Part shown: piece after piece, positions 1 to 12,714 of the stretch
How positions within the stretch are numbered: position 1 is the stretch's first letter
Layout: each line of letters opens with the position of its first letter
Origin: Pseudoneurospora amorphoporcata
Lineage: Eukaryota > Ascomycota > Sordariomycetes > Sordariales > Sordariaceae
Assembly: GCA_033297205.1 (NCBI GenBank)
Contig: MU859064.1
Location: 124,001-188,000 of the forward strand
Reading direction: 5' to 3'
DNA length: 64,000 nucleotides
Made by a program: the position numbers and the translations under genes
The notes under the pieces: generated by a model
What the model saw: only the letters and a program-made list of their open reading frames with translations
Databases searched by the model: none
Told to the model about the DNA's origin: nothing

Positions 1-388
1 AAGTTGAACTAGTTAGTTCAACACTAGTGCTGAATGCCGAACATTTGTAGGATTGGTACGATTAGTACCACGAGGTTAACCAGGTCTTACCAGGCAACAC
101 TTCGGTTCTTTTTGTGATCCCCCTAGCGCGGTTGGTCGGTTGGTATGTTTTTCTTATTCCTTGGTCAAACTCATTGTCTGCTTTGCTTGGTTGCTCGGTG
201 GGAGTGGGTTTGGATTGGATTGTTTATAAGCTACACAATTGTACGACATGTCGACGATCTGCACACCTCCTTCCCCTTTTCGCTTTTTTGCTTCATCCAT
301 TTACCTTACCTTGTTTACCCTTTCGTACGTATTCTTGTCCAATTCATATATGTTTTAATATCTAGGTCTGGAGTCAACATCAAAAGCC
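1..388. other. Non-coding 5' flank of the ankyrin gene
   Basis: No convincing protein is visible here. It lies directly upstream of the first ATG of the ankyrin-repeat gene and presumably holds its promoter and 5' leader. Two overlapping short open frames (114-447) have no recognisable content and are not supported as genes. Confidence 0.5.
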
Positions 389-2759
389 ATGTTTCATCAC
401 GTCAGAGCTTCAAGGATAGAGCTAGACGATGGCCTCAGTCTCGATAGCGGTCTGGGCATGTCGTCTCAGCCGTCCTCGCCCATGACCCCAAAGCACCTTG
501 CGTCTTTCGAGTATATGACGAGGGGCCTGTCGCCGTAAGTCAAAAGCCTACTCTTCAGTTCTTGATGATTTTACTAAACAGTTGGTTAGCACAAATCCAT
601 TCAGCGCAAACCCATTCGGCGATGATGCAGCCACCGGTTTAGACGACCTCTTCCCTGGCGAGGAGAGCCAACCATCACCGGTACCAGAACCCAGTACCCC
701 ATTGAGGGGACTTACTCACCCATCCACACCCAAGACTCAACCACAACCACATACCAGCCCCCTCCTCACCGCAGACCGCCCGGTAACCAAGACCTTATCG
801 CTCAAACTTGGTCCAGTACCAAAAAAGCGTCGCCAAAGTACCACCCAACTCGCCGAGCAGCTTCATCAAGCCATCGATAAGAACGATACCGGCGCAATTC
901 TTAAGCTCATCAAAGAGGGCCGCGTCGACCCCAACATCCAACGACGAGGATCAAGCCTACCACCCCTTCACGAGGCTCTCGCCGCTCGTTCGGTCGATGC
1001 CGCAAACTTTCTCGCACTTTCAGGCGCAGACCTGGAAGCAACCAATAGGACAAAAGAAACAGCCATCATTACCGCCACCAAGAACTGTTTTCCCCCTGCC
1101 TCCATCACCTTGTTATGCGAACTCGGCGCCAAGTTAGATGCTGTTGACATATTCGGCCGATCAGCGCTCCACTACGCAGCAGGCAGCCACGGCTCGGCTT
1201 CGTCTCTCCCGTCTTCGTCTTCTGGGAAACCCGGCGAGGATGACAAGGTAGAGACGGTCAAGATCCTCTGTTCCCACGGCGCCAACCCAAACCTGCCAGA
1301 CGAAACGGGCCACATGCCTCTCCACCAAGCGGTCCACAACGCCCACCTAGCCGCAGCCAGGCAGCTCCTCGACTGCGGCGCCGATATCAACGCCGCGACC
1401 AAGGGTGGAAGAACCCCTCTTTACTTGGCCATCGCCAAGCGCAGCACCGACATTGTCTCCTTCCTCTGCGATCGCGGTGCTGTCATCAACCGCTGCGTTG
1501 GCGATTCCACGCCATTGTTGGCCGCCATAACAGCAGGCTGTACGGACATTGCTCGGGTGCTGATCCAAGCAGGGGCTGCTGACCCTAACTTGTCTGGAGG
1601 GAAAGGGGATTTTCCCTTGCTCATGGCATCGGCATTGGGGAATGGGAAGCTAGTTGAAATGCTACTGGCACATGGTGCTGACGTGCATGTGGCGAGTAGC
1701 TCGACCGGGATGACGCCGTTGCATGTGGCATGCCAGGGCGGGCATGACAGGATAGTGGGCATGTTGATCAGGGCCAGGATGCCAGTGGATGGTGTAAATA
1801 ATGACGGACTGACGCCTCTCGCGCTGGCGGTGGAGGGTGTTCATGATGAGATCGTGCAGATGCTGTTGATGCATGGCCGTGCGGATGCGAATCACACTCA
1901 TGATGGGCAGTCATTACTCTGGAAGGGTTTGGAGCGACTGACTGCTGCCACCACTCTCGCCTCCAGGACCACGAGCAGCCCGGGGACGTCAACAGCGGTA
2001 GCCCATGCCAAGTACGTGACGGTGACTGCGATTGAGAGGATCATCCATCTGTTGATAGCGGCCGGTGCCGATGTCACTGCTCCGCAGGGCGAGCTCGGGG
2101 TCACTCCGCTGCATCAGGCTTGCCGGCTAGGGCTGGACTCGATCGTCGAGATGATGCTCTCACCACCACAAGGTGCACACGCATCCGCCCCGTTCTACAG
2201 CGAGAAGCATGGCCACAGTGGTGTTGTCGAAACACATCTCTGGTCAGGCCACACGCCCCTCTTCTTCGCCGTCGAAGGTGGTCACTTGACCACGACGAAG
2301 CTTCTAATCGAGAAATACCATGCGGATATTAACGCCCGAACAGCAGTTGACGCAACCCTGCTATGGGCGGCTATCGGACACCCACATATACTACGCTACC
2401 TCTTAACTCTGAAGCCTTTGCAAGGACAAGGGGTTAACAGAACGGGAAGTGTCCGCAAGCGGCTAAGGCTGATGAGCTTCGGCCGCGGTGGCGAAGATGG
2501 GACATTGGGAGGAGAGGGGTTTGACGTGAACCATAGAGATCATGGAGGAGCAACGGCTCTTCATGCTGCCGCCGCCGCGGGTCAGATGGAAGATGTGAGG
2601 ATACTGCTGAGGAAAGGGGCAAAGCAGTTTGCTGCTCATGAGGTGTATGATGATTTGGCGGGCAGGAAGGGAGGTACGTACCGTCAAGGAACGCCAGCTG
2701 GGATTGCCAGACAAAAAGGACATGATAGGATTGCGGAGATGATAGAAGGCTGGCGGTAA
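389..2759 (+). CDS. Ankyrin-repeat protein
   Basis: Two exons, 389-534 and 590-2759, give about 771 aa. The intron has a GTAAGT donor at 535 and a TTAG acceptor at 589. This acceptor is chosen over the CAG at 579-581 because only it keeps the frame; exon 1 supplies an ATG and 48 codons, while the downstream frame has no early ATG. The first ~130 residues are Ser/Pro/Thr-rich and probably disordered. From about residue 140 to the C-terminus there are roughly a dozen ankyrin units with the usual TPLH/ALH, aa.G..vv..LL..GAD pattern. Such repeats are protein-interaction scaffolds. No kinase, NACHT, SAM or other catalytic domain is visible, so the partner and role are unknown. The last repeats are interrupted by a basic insert of about 30 residues. 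Confidence 0.88.
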
Positions 2760-5700
2760 AACAGGGTGTCATTGTGACTTGGGGGCGCGATCAATAATCG
2801 CATTTGGTTCATCGCATAGCCAAAGCACCAGTTTGAATATGGCATTCCCCACTTTCCTCTCTTTCAGATCATCGGTAGTGACTAACGGCAAAGCTTTGAC
2901 CTGAGAGTGTAGATGTCCCTTTGACGTGGTTGTTTCCGTTCAGGTTGCTCACACATCATTTGCGAGTGTGATAGGGGCAGAAAGTCATATGCAGCTCTCT
3001 GATATTGCACCCCATGGATAGATGCAGAGCGAACCCTGGGGAATATTGGCCAACAAAGGACTCACAGAGGACACTCTAACAACACTGTCTGACCTGTTTA
3101 CGTTATCTCATCACGGAACATGTCGCATCCTTCCCAAACCAGATGGACACGGACGCGACTCCGTACATCGTCTAGCACTCGCCTAAGGACAACGGGTGTT
3201 CCCGTCGACACTCGTCTTATCCATGGGTGCTGGTTTCTGGAAGCTCCGGGTGCAAGAATACGAACTGGCAGCCCGGGCCGCGATGCACGGCCAAAGCACG
3301 TAAGAGCACGTAGGGAACCATCTGTGACGCTTTGGTGAACACCGGTATTAGAGAGATATATTGACCAGCGCCACGGTACCGGTAAATGGTTGAAGCTGAA
3401 ACAGATATTGGATGTGTCTTTGTTGACAGGGCAATCCTTGGCCGCTGCCACCACACCACCAAGCCACCGGGTCTTGGTTAAGCAGTGCCGGGAGAAGCAG
3501 ACATGTCGGCCGTTACATTTGGGTAAAAACAAGCAAAAACCGTGAGCTCAAATATGGCTCGATATAGCGATGGGGGCTACACGGACGGGATGAGTAGCCG
3601 CTAGGCGCCAGGTAACCGCGGTAAGTGTTGTTTACTCTTCGGTAAGCACGTCCGCTTCAGACGGGCCGCACAGCCGAATCGACCACACGAAACATGATGC
3701 ATACCTTCCGTGCCCGGCTCTCTACCAGCCCTTCACCGGCCCTACGGTAGATTGACCCACAAAACACCCAGTTAGCGTCTCGATAACAGACGTTCCGAAC
3801 TGCCTCGTAGAGCTCAGCTCCGCGGATCCATGGATGGCGGATGGAAAAGCCAGGACAGAGAAATGGGGGTTTGCGTTTGGAATCAACAAGCACAACTCCT
3901 CGATCAGATCATGCCCACCGGTATGCAAAAACCTGAAGGCCGCATATGCAAAGACACAGAAAACAGGCCAAAGCCGTGCACACACCTTGATGGGCACTAA
4001 TCGCAGGGGTTCGTTTGGCCAACGGCATCCAGAGAGGCACAAGAGAGGCATCGAAAAGGCTATATGCCACGTTGAGTTCAGCCGAAACCCAGCAATTTGG
4101 CCGAAGACATGTCCGTGGCCTCTTTGATCACGGGAAGTTTGCAATACAAATCAGGGGATAGATAAGGGGAAATGACGCCTGTGTGCAAGGTATGGCTACT
4201 CAGAGTATCTTGACTGAAGGGTCGAAGGTTTGAGGCAGCCGTCTGCCAGGAGCTGTGTGACGGACCGGTTGAGATGCTGAAATGTAACCACTTGGGGCCG
4301 GTTTCTCGGTCTTGAGGAAGGGGGAGGAGGAAAAGACACATGGCAGCTAGCCTGTATCGTGACCATCATGTCCAGATGGAGGAAAGAGGTGTGAAGGCGT
4401 GGACAACTATTGGCGGTCCTAGATGCAACCACCACCGCCTCCATCATACTCGATCCCTAGGCGAGAACAACGCCCTGAAGACAGCCAGAAGACCGGATAA
4501 TCTTGCCCGACGTGAGGCGTAGCCGCTCGTGTTCCCAAGCAGGATCGACGTCTTGATGTTGACTTCCACCGTTGCTGTAGTGCTTGTCATCGAGGACGAG
4601 TTCAAGACGGAAGCTCGAGCAGGCCCGTAGAGAGACATTGCAGAATTCTCCGTTCCGTGTGGCCCGACCTGCGCATGTGGATTTGAACTTTGGACCAGTG
4701 GGAATCCACAACGGTTGGAGCAGGTTGCTTGTGAAATTCGGTGTTGCAATCTGTTTACGAGAGAGAAAGCATGTGAGTTCAGTGCTCAGCGGCGGAAGCG
4801 GAACCTGGAACTCTGTATGCAGCGGCGTTTTCCGTGTCTTGTCTCTCTTGACTGACGAAGTATGGTTTAGTCTAACTACCTTCCAGGTTAGTTCCCATCA
4901 AACCGAAACAAAAAGAGGGCCGCAAGAAAGCCGTGAGATGATGAAGGGGTCATGGTGAAGAAGCCCTGACCTTGAATATCGTACCGCAATACTATCTTTT
5001 GCATCTTTGGTCGCGAGCCCCCGGCGAGGCAGGTACCTTGCTTGGCTGGCGCGTATTCTAGGGAGTAGTACCGTAACGGTCTCCGCTTGCAGTGCACCTG
5101 CACCTGTCAGAAACCGGCCGAGGCTGATTCTGCCGGACGGACACAGTGACAAGCGACGACAGACGACCTGAGTGAGTCCGGGACAGAAGCGAAGCTGAGT
5201 GCACGACGTGGTGCCTCATCTGGGACAAAGGAAACATGCCCCTGGATCCAACAACGGCTGCATCACGGATGCCGTCAACGTGCAGAGAAGAGGTAGGTAC
5301 GATGAGACGATGAGGGCTTTGCCGCGTTGCATGGCGCTTAGACACACGACCGCACACACGAGAAAGAGAGGGTTGTACTCGACAAAGTGATCGTCGTTTG
5401 AAGGCGACAGGGGGACTGTAATTGTTGCTCCGATGAGCCGTTGAAGAAATCGGAGAGATCAAGGGAGAAAAACTCGGAGTGGGAAGTGGAAGCTGTGTCG
5501 AGAAGTGGAAGGTCCAAGGCCACGACTGAGAGGTTCCATTGCCTGAACCCAAATTGTGTGCCCCTGGTGTCCTAGAATTAGGTACCTCGATGGCTCCTTC
5601 CTTCTGCATCGTACACCCGAGTCAAGATCAGAACAGCACCTGCCTTTTGAGTCTCCAAGTGGCCCCTTGGCCGCCGTGGTCGGAGCCATGGGAACGAACA

Positions 5701-8322
5701 GCCCGGAGACCCCCCGTCATGCCCATCTCGATCTTGACTGATGGAGATCACATCACTGTGCAGTAGTAGCAGCAGCCGGTCCGTTTCCTGTCAACTCTCA
5801 CTGAGAAAAGCACCCTTTCAGCACGGACAGACGGCCGGACAATCATCTCGGCCCCAGCCCCGGCCCGTCAAGCTGTCGAGTGACGGGACTGACCGTTACC
5901 CGAGAACGAATGGGGCGGTCGACAAGAAGAGCGAATCTTCATGACGGCGCGCATCCGGGCTAGTTTCTCCATCAAATCTTGCAGAGTCAGTCTCTGTCTG
6001 GCAATGATTTGACGGTATTAATCCCGGGGACTCGCTATGCGGACGATCATGAGGGCACTGGGGGTGCTCTAGGACGGGAGCACGGTAGCACAGGCGAGCG
6101 AAGGTTCGACAGAGGTTCCTGGCGAGTTCTGGCGAGGTTCCTGGCTGGGCGCTCGCTAATCGGAAAGCCTCAGATTGATGACGGTCTCGCTCAAGTGGAT
6201 CTGAGACTGCGAGCATCACACTCACACACACACAAGACCGTCCCTCCAAAACCGGCCAAACCGTAGGTATTGTGGCGATCCGTGGATGGCAGTCAAGTGA
6301 GTGGCTCTCTCAGGGGGGTGGAACAGCTGGAACAGTTCCCCGGCCTTCTGCCATTTGATCCGGGAGTGCCCGTCTGTGAAATTGTCAAGTGCCATAAATA
6401 CTCGTGAAATTACTCTTCTCCTATTTCCCTTCATCTGGTCTCAATTGACGTGTGGATTTGCCAAAGACTGCGCCTCCTTTTGACCGGACGAGCTTCCCTT
6501 GCCCGTGCGCCCTTTGGTTATTCAAACCATGCTGACTAACCGGGTCTAATTGACTTTGCATAACTCGCTCACACTCATGGGGCAGGCATACCACCGTGCG
6601 TGCATCGGGTCCTGACACACTTCACCGTTCCTGAGCACGGACCCACTAGTCCACTCTTGGCTTAGTCTAAATTCCCACTCGCTTGCGCCCGTGGTCAGCT
6701 CCCAAAGATGCAAAGCAGACGGAAGGTACATAACAGTTTGTGCCAGGAAGGAACTGGAATGAGACGGGAGACGGAAGGAAGAACGTTGGAATTGAAAACC
6801 AAAACAATGACTGCAGTGGTTGTTGATTTCGACCTTCGCTAGCCTACACCGGATGGAGTAAGGAGTTGCGAACAGAGTCAAGGAACTTGCCGCGTCGACT
6901 TGCATGCACATTGCGCTCCCATCTTCTCTCCGCATCCCAAGTCCCGCCCGTTCAATTCGCGTCTCTCTCCCGCCTCGACGACGAGGATCATGGAAGACGA
7001 TCCACATTGTTCTCTCCAAAGGCTCGTCGACCCTGGACAGGGGCTACATACCTCTACCGTCGTATGTACACCCTCCTTGCTCCTCCGCCAAAACGACGAG
7101 GATCAAAAAAGGCGGAATCAACAACCTGTACGCCCCCCTTGGCAGCCCGCTTAATCGAATACCAAGAACATCCCCGTGGAAATCCCCGGGTCGAAGCCCG
7201 TTGGAGACATCGGAAGAAACGGGGTTACGAAAGATTGCGTTAAGCTTCTTTGGCACATCGTGTCTCCATCCTCAGGTCCATCCTCAGGTCCCCCTCAGGG
7301 CCCATCAGGTCCCATCTGCACCTAAAATCCAAACTGGGGCCTGCCAACGGTCTGGATTCCTATTTTAGCGGAGCCAGGGTCGTGCGCAAGGGGACCACTC
7401 AATCACCATCCGAGTCACCCCTCTCTCCAAAGAGCCCACACCAACCCACACCCCCCCAACCCCACACCCCCTGTATAGGTATGCCTCGTTAGGAGCATCT
7501 GCCATTGACATTGGCCTCACCCCCTGACGACGAACCTAACACCACTCGAACTGCACTCCAGAAACAAGGGGACCTACATATTGTCTTTCCACCACTTGTC
7601 TCTCACTCTCTTGTCTATTATCGACTAGCCCCAGGGGTCAGGGGGAACAAGCCAAGCAATTCCGTCTCTTCTGTTCACTGCAGTTCACAAGAGCTGAGGA
7701 GCAGGAGAACGAACGTGAAGAAGAGAGACATAGAGACAGAGACGAGGAAAGGCACAGAGGGGGGGGGGAACAGACACACATCCACACCTACATCCACAGT
7801 ACGTACATACATACATACATACCCATACCAAGAGCTTGTAGCTTCTGCTTGGATGCTTGGGCGCTGCAGCAGTCTGTCTGGCTGTTGTCGTATCGGCTGC
7901 ATTCGCTGAGAAGCGCGCATTGCATGTTTCCACAGATTCGGCCCATTCCCATGATAACCTTGGATGACTCTTAGAAGAGCACCCCATTGACCAAGCCATT
8001 GACCAGTCATTGATCACTCACTTTCGACCGCAACAGGAGCCCTTTTTGTTGGACGGCAAGGTACCATACCACCTTACCACCTTACACCACCTTCACACAT
8101 ACATACACCACGCTAAACTACGCCTACCTGGTAGTAAATAGGCTCGTCAAGTAGGTTAGACTACCAATCCGCAATCCGCTCAGGAAACCCGGGCCAGGAG
8201 AGCCAGGGTCACGTCTGCCCCTAGCCCTCCAAGCACTCCCTCCCACTCCGTCCCCCGGTCGCCTTTTCTCCTGGCCCTGGCTAGGAATCGGTCTCCATTA
8301 AAATTCTAATTAAATTCCCAGT
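2760..8322. other. 5.5-kb non-coding block upstream of the transcription factor
   Basis: No frame here shows the C/G-ending codon bias or family motifs of the neighbouring genes. The open frames are short and overlap on both strands. It contains a CATA microsatellite near 7804-7822 and several pyrimidine-rich stretches close to the downstream ATG. It probably holds the 3' end of the ankyrin gene and a long regulatory or leader region for the Zn2Cys6 gene at 8323; long leaders are common for developmental regulators in this fungal group. A non-coding RNA cannot be excluded. Confidence 0.5.
7804..7822. repeat. CATA tetranucleotide microsatellite
   Basis: About five tandem CATA units in the presumed leader of the Zn2Cys6 gene. 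Confidence 0.8.
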
Positions 8323-11300
8323 ATGGCTCAACGGATAACTTTAGAGTCGATCCAGTCTCGACCGTCCACCCCCCAGCCTCAAGACTCCAGTCTGAGCGAG
8401 CCGCACCCCGACCAGTCGGCCCAGGACGAAGGGAAGCATCGACATCATCTACAACAAAAGCTCCGATCGCCTGCACCCCAACCTGATCAAGACAAACCAC
8501 AACCACTCCTTCCAGGTCCCTCACCTTCAGCGTCACCAGCACCGGCACTACCAGTACCGAAACCCTCCTCCGCCGGATCAGCACAGGCACAGACATATTC
8601 ATCCACTCCAGGGACAGCCATAACACCTACATCAACAGCAGCAGCAACAACAGCAACAACAACATCAACACCTACTCCGGATCTACAGCAACCAAGCAAA
8701 GACGCGAGCTCGGCTACCACTTGCACGCCTCCGGTTGAGATAGTCGAAACAGGGGCTGGACAGAGCTCCGTCAGAAGTGGTGACCAAGGGATAGCTACAG
8801 ACAGTGCTTCCACCATCACAACCGCCACTCACCAAGATCCCCGCGCGCCCTCAGAAACCGCTCCACCTTTGGCCGATACGGTCTCCGGGCAGCACCAGCA
8901 TTATAGCCAGCAACATATCGAAGCACCGCACAACGGCAGTGCACCCCGTGTTCTAGTGCCCACGCCCATGTCCCATCCGCAACAACCACCCGGCCCACCT
9001 ACACCTCGCCAGACACCGACCATGAACTATCCCGCCCCGTCTCCGTATCCGCCTGCGGGCATGCCTCCGGGCGCGCAGTACGCCTATGGAGCGCAAGCGG
9101 TTGCCCATGTTGATCCCTACCGAACGAATCAGACGGCGCTCCCGAGCATGCGGACGTTCGACCATGCGCAGCAGCAGCAGCAACAACACCCCCAACACCA
9201 GATGCCCCTACCGAACCATATGACAGTCTCGATGGCCCCGAACCAGATGAGCTACTACGCGCCGATGCACCCAGCATACCAGATGCATCCGAGCCAGGGC
9301 GTGGTGCACTATGCCTTGACAGGTCTCACGCCGGATCCGCGCATCGCTCTGAGCGGAGGAAGGCACAAGAAGGTACCTATAACACTGCACCGCTATAACC
9401 CTGCCGCAATATAGCCCTAACATGTCACCCTCCCCTCCATCCTCTCCCATCTTCCTCTTCCTCCTCTTCCTGGGACCCATGCTCGCTCGCGCAACACACT
9501 AGAGTGCTGACCGATGTTGTTTGTTGTGTTGCTGACAGGAGATCAAGCGCCGAACCAAGACAGGGTGCCTAACGTGCCGCAAGCGCAGGATCAAGGTGCG
9601 TTACTTTCTCTTTCGGAATCTATTTCCTGATTTGCATTTTTTCTTTTTCCGTGTATTCTGTCCGATTTCTTCCATCGTCTTGGATTCCTTTTCGGACCTA
9701 CTGCAACGAGGCGAGGGATGGGGTACCTTAGGATGGGGTTCGAGCCGGACGGTGTCCAGCCAGGGAAGTGACGCGCGGAGGGAGTCGGTCGTCATGTTGC
9801 AATTGGGGCATTCGGTTGAAGAAGCGCCATGGTTCGATATGACGACAACGGGTGCGTGTGCAAAAGGCGCGCTCGCTCGCTTGCTCGCTTCTGGTCTCGA
9901 TCGTTGTTGGGGGTTGTTGCAAGTGCAACTGGGGGAGCAGTTGGGTTGTGGTTGTGTGTTGGTTGCCCAGGTTGTGTTAAGTTGCCTTGACCGACGGGCT
10001 TGTTCGCTTGACTCGGGTGTCGGGTCTGCACTGAAGCGAGCAAGCCCAGTTGTTCACAGTGACGGCTGCCAACCCGCCATTTGCCTGCCCGCTGTGCCTG
10101 TCATTGCCCGCTTGCCCTCGCCTACCTCGCTTGCCTGCCACAGCAAGCGCAAGCGACGGGAAGCAGCCGCAACTGCACCATGTTTCGGTCGGCGCCAACA
10201 CAAAGTCCCCGCGGCGACCGATCAACGCACCTGCCCCGCCGCCAACAACTGAACTGCCCCGTGTCCTCTGAACTGAACGGCACCTGCACCCTATCCACTA
10301 CCTCTATCCCTGCAACATTCTCAAGCTCCATCATCCCGTCTAGATCATCACCGTTAAGGTACCTCTACGTATCTTCGTGTACCGCGTCACATTTTCAAAG
10401 CCGCAACGAACCACCATCTTCACATTATTTTTCTTACTAGCCATCAAGTACAGTACTCGACATCGTCTAATTCAAATTTCTCTCCAGTGTGACGAAGCCC
10501 ATCCCACCTGCAACAACTGCAAAAAATCGAAGCGTGATTGTTTGGGATACGACCCCATCTTCAAGCAGCAACAGCAGCAACAACAGCAACAACACCAGCA
10601 GAATCTTGCTGCTCAGTCGACTCCCAAGTCTCAACACTCTGCTCCCGCTTCACTCACATCTACTCCGACTGTCCCATCTTCGAGCGTCCCACCAAGCCCA
10701 TACCAGTCACAGGCTCAACCTTACCAGCAACAGCAGCAGCAATCTCCGCCGCCTCACCACTATCACCAGCAGCCACATCAACAGCATCCTGTTTACCAAC
10801 ATCAACAACACCCTACCTCGTACCCACCATCCCATTCCTCAAACACACCCTACGAGTCTCCAGTCTCGTCCACTTCCCCGGGGTTCGATTACGGAAGTGC
10901 CATTGACCCGGCCCTCTCAGGCACCGACACGCCAAGCGCTTCAGGGACGCCGACACCAAACTCACAGCTGGCTAGGCCCGACGACAGGAATTTTGGGAAC
11001 TTGGGCCATTTCCAAGGCGCAACTCCTGCTGGCTCCCCTTTGTCGGCGACCTCGTTTGCGCAACAGAGATAATCGAGGTTCGCGGTGTCGAGGGATCCGG
11101 TTCAGAGCTGTACGACTGTCTTGCCCAACATGGCTGGCTTACCAACCAACAAGAAAACGGTGGATGATCTCATTGCGCTTGGGGGCGCGGAACCTCCTAT
11201 CATGAACTCTCCGCCTTCACAACCCGTCATCCAGGAGATCCTAAAACTGTATGGAGAGATATACGTTCCGGGCCTTTCGTATTTCTTTGAGACGCAGTGG

Positions 11301-12035
11301 TACGATTTGAAATACGACAGGGGCACGCCGGCGCACCATTCCATCCTACTCCTACTCAATAATCAGCCATTGATGGGTCTTTTCGGTTCCTTCGTCGAAC
11401 ACATCTCCCGGCCCGGGTCGGACCACAAGTATGCTTGTCAGCTGGAGGAGTGCATCGTCTGGGGGTTAGCAAAGCTACCTCTCTTTACCAATAGTAGAGG
11501 TTGGGCTCTTTCCGGACAATTCGGTTCTACAAGCCTAGTTCCACCCCTGAATGATCCACACGAAGCGTATGGCCGTCTGCGAGTGTTTGAGGCGCTCCTG
11601 TTAGGACCCAACTCCACGTTGACAGAGAATCCGCTTTGTAGTCCTACGGTGCTCGGTGATCTCCAAGGCCCACAGCGCAATGAGTTTCAGTTCTGGTGGT
11701 ATCTGGCCGAGGTGGCTGTTAGGGGGCCCAAAGCTGACGTCCAGATCTTGCGACGCCTACTGGACGGTCAGGAGAACCGTGACTTCCTGTATAGCCTCGT
11801 CGTGCTTCGCGAATATTCGTATTATTGGAATCCGGCCTACATCGAGCAACAGTTGCCGTCGCAGTTGACCGAGGCGGAGCCGCGCTGCAGGCTTGCGGTG
11901 GCGGTCAAGTTTATTCGCAACACCATGGAATCGGGAACCACGAACGTGGTGAGGCGGTTTGCTCAGCTTGCGTGGCGGGCATACGTCCAACCAGGAGCCA
12001 ATACGACACACGGGCCCTGGCGAGCGATTAAGTGA
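8323..12035 (+). CDS. Zn2Cys6 (Gal4-type) transcription factor, with an in-frame stop in the middle
   Basis: Proposed exons are 8323-9372 (350 codons), 9539-9595 (19 codons) and 10488 onward. Spliced together they make a complete binuclear zinc cluster: six Cys at about residues 360, 363, 370, 377, 380 and 387, spaced C-x2-C-x6-C-x6-C-x2-C-x6-C. The 892-nt intron cuts between the second and third Cys. The N-terminal 350 aa are Pro/Gln/Ser/Thr-rich and a polyglutamine tract follows the cluster, both typical of activation regions. Exon 3 meets TAA at 11070-11072. The same frame then stays open to the TGA at 12033-12035, with a globular, well-composed C-terminal half (from about 11130) resembling the regulatory middle region of fungal C6 factors. 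Either a non-canonical intron removes the stop, or there is a mutation or sequence error, or the factor is truncated. The DNA target and pathway are unknown. Confidence 0.8.
10565..10600 (+). repeat. CAR repeat coding polyglutamine
   Basis: A run of CAG/CAA codons directly after the zinc cluster of the transcription factor. Further Gln/His-rich stretches follow to about 10820. Such tracts are length-variable and often act as activation or low-complexity regions. Confidence 0.8.
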
Positions 12036-12714
12036 CTGCAGGTCGGGAAATGGGTGGTATGGTCATCGGCCTTGGGAGTTTTTTTGTCATTGGTGATAGA
12101 GTCAGGCTAACCACCCTCGTTGGGGGTTGATGATGCCATGTAAGATAGAGAGCCCGCTCGATCATTTTCTCTCTTCGTCTTTCAGTGGTCTCTCTCCGTC
12201 TTTCTTGTTTCTTTTATGTTTATACTTGCATCGGATAGATGGCGTTCATAAAGGCTTCGTCTTCTTTCTTTATTCATTTTTCTCGGTTGTTTTTCTCCCT
12301 GTTCACTCCTTCTCCATATAGCGTTGAGAGGCTTCGTCATGGATTATTTCTTGATTCAACAAAGGAATGGGGATGCTCTCTGTTTTTTTTTCTTGTTCTC
12401 ACAGCCGTTTGTATCAAGTCGGTGGCATTCTTTTTCTTCTTACTTACAGCTAGCATTATGAGAGCGACTAGAACTGGGGCGCGGCTTATATAAAATTCAA
12501 CACCACTTAGTTTTACTTACTGACGATACATGATGGTTTGAAGTTTGTTTTTCCAGTGTTGTGTATTTGAGCTGACTTGAACGTCAATGTTGTCCTGGAT
12601 CATACAACCCTGCTTACATACGCAGAGCTAACCAAGTCGCTCTATCCTGACTAACAAGCATCCTATCCTCACCACTGACATGAACCCTTTCCTTTCCTAC
12701 ACATAACCAACACC
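12036..12714. other. Spacer between convergent genes
   Basis: Lies between the stop codons of the transcription factor (+) and the hydroxyacid dehydrogenase (-). It is T-rich with no supported gene, and is presumably made of the two 3' ends. Confidence 0.6.

Noticed and set aside
114..447. Overlapping open frames before the ankyrin gene
   Set aside because: They overlap the first ankyrin exon in other frames and have no codon bias or motif.
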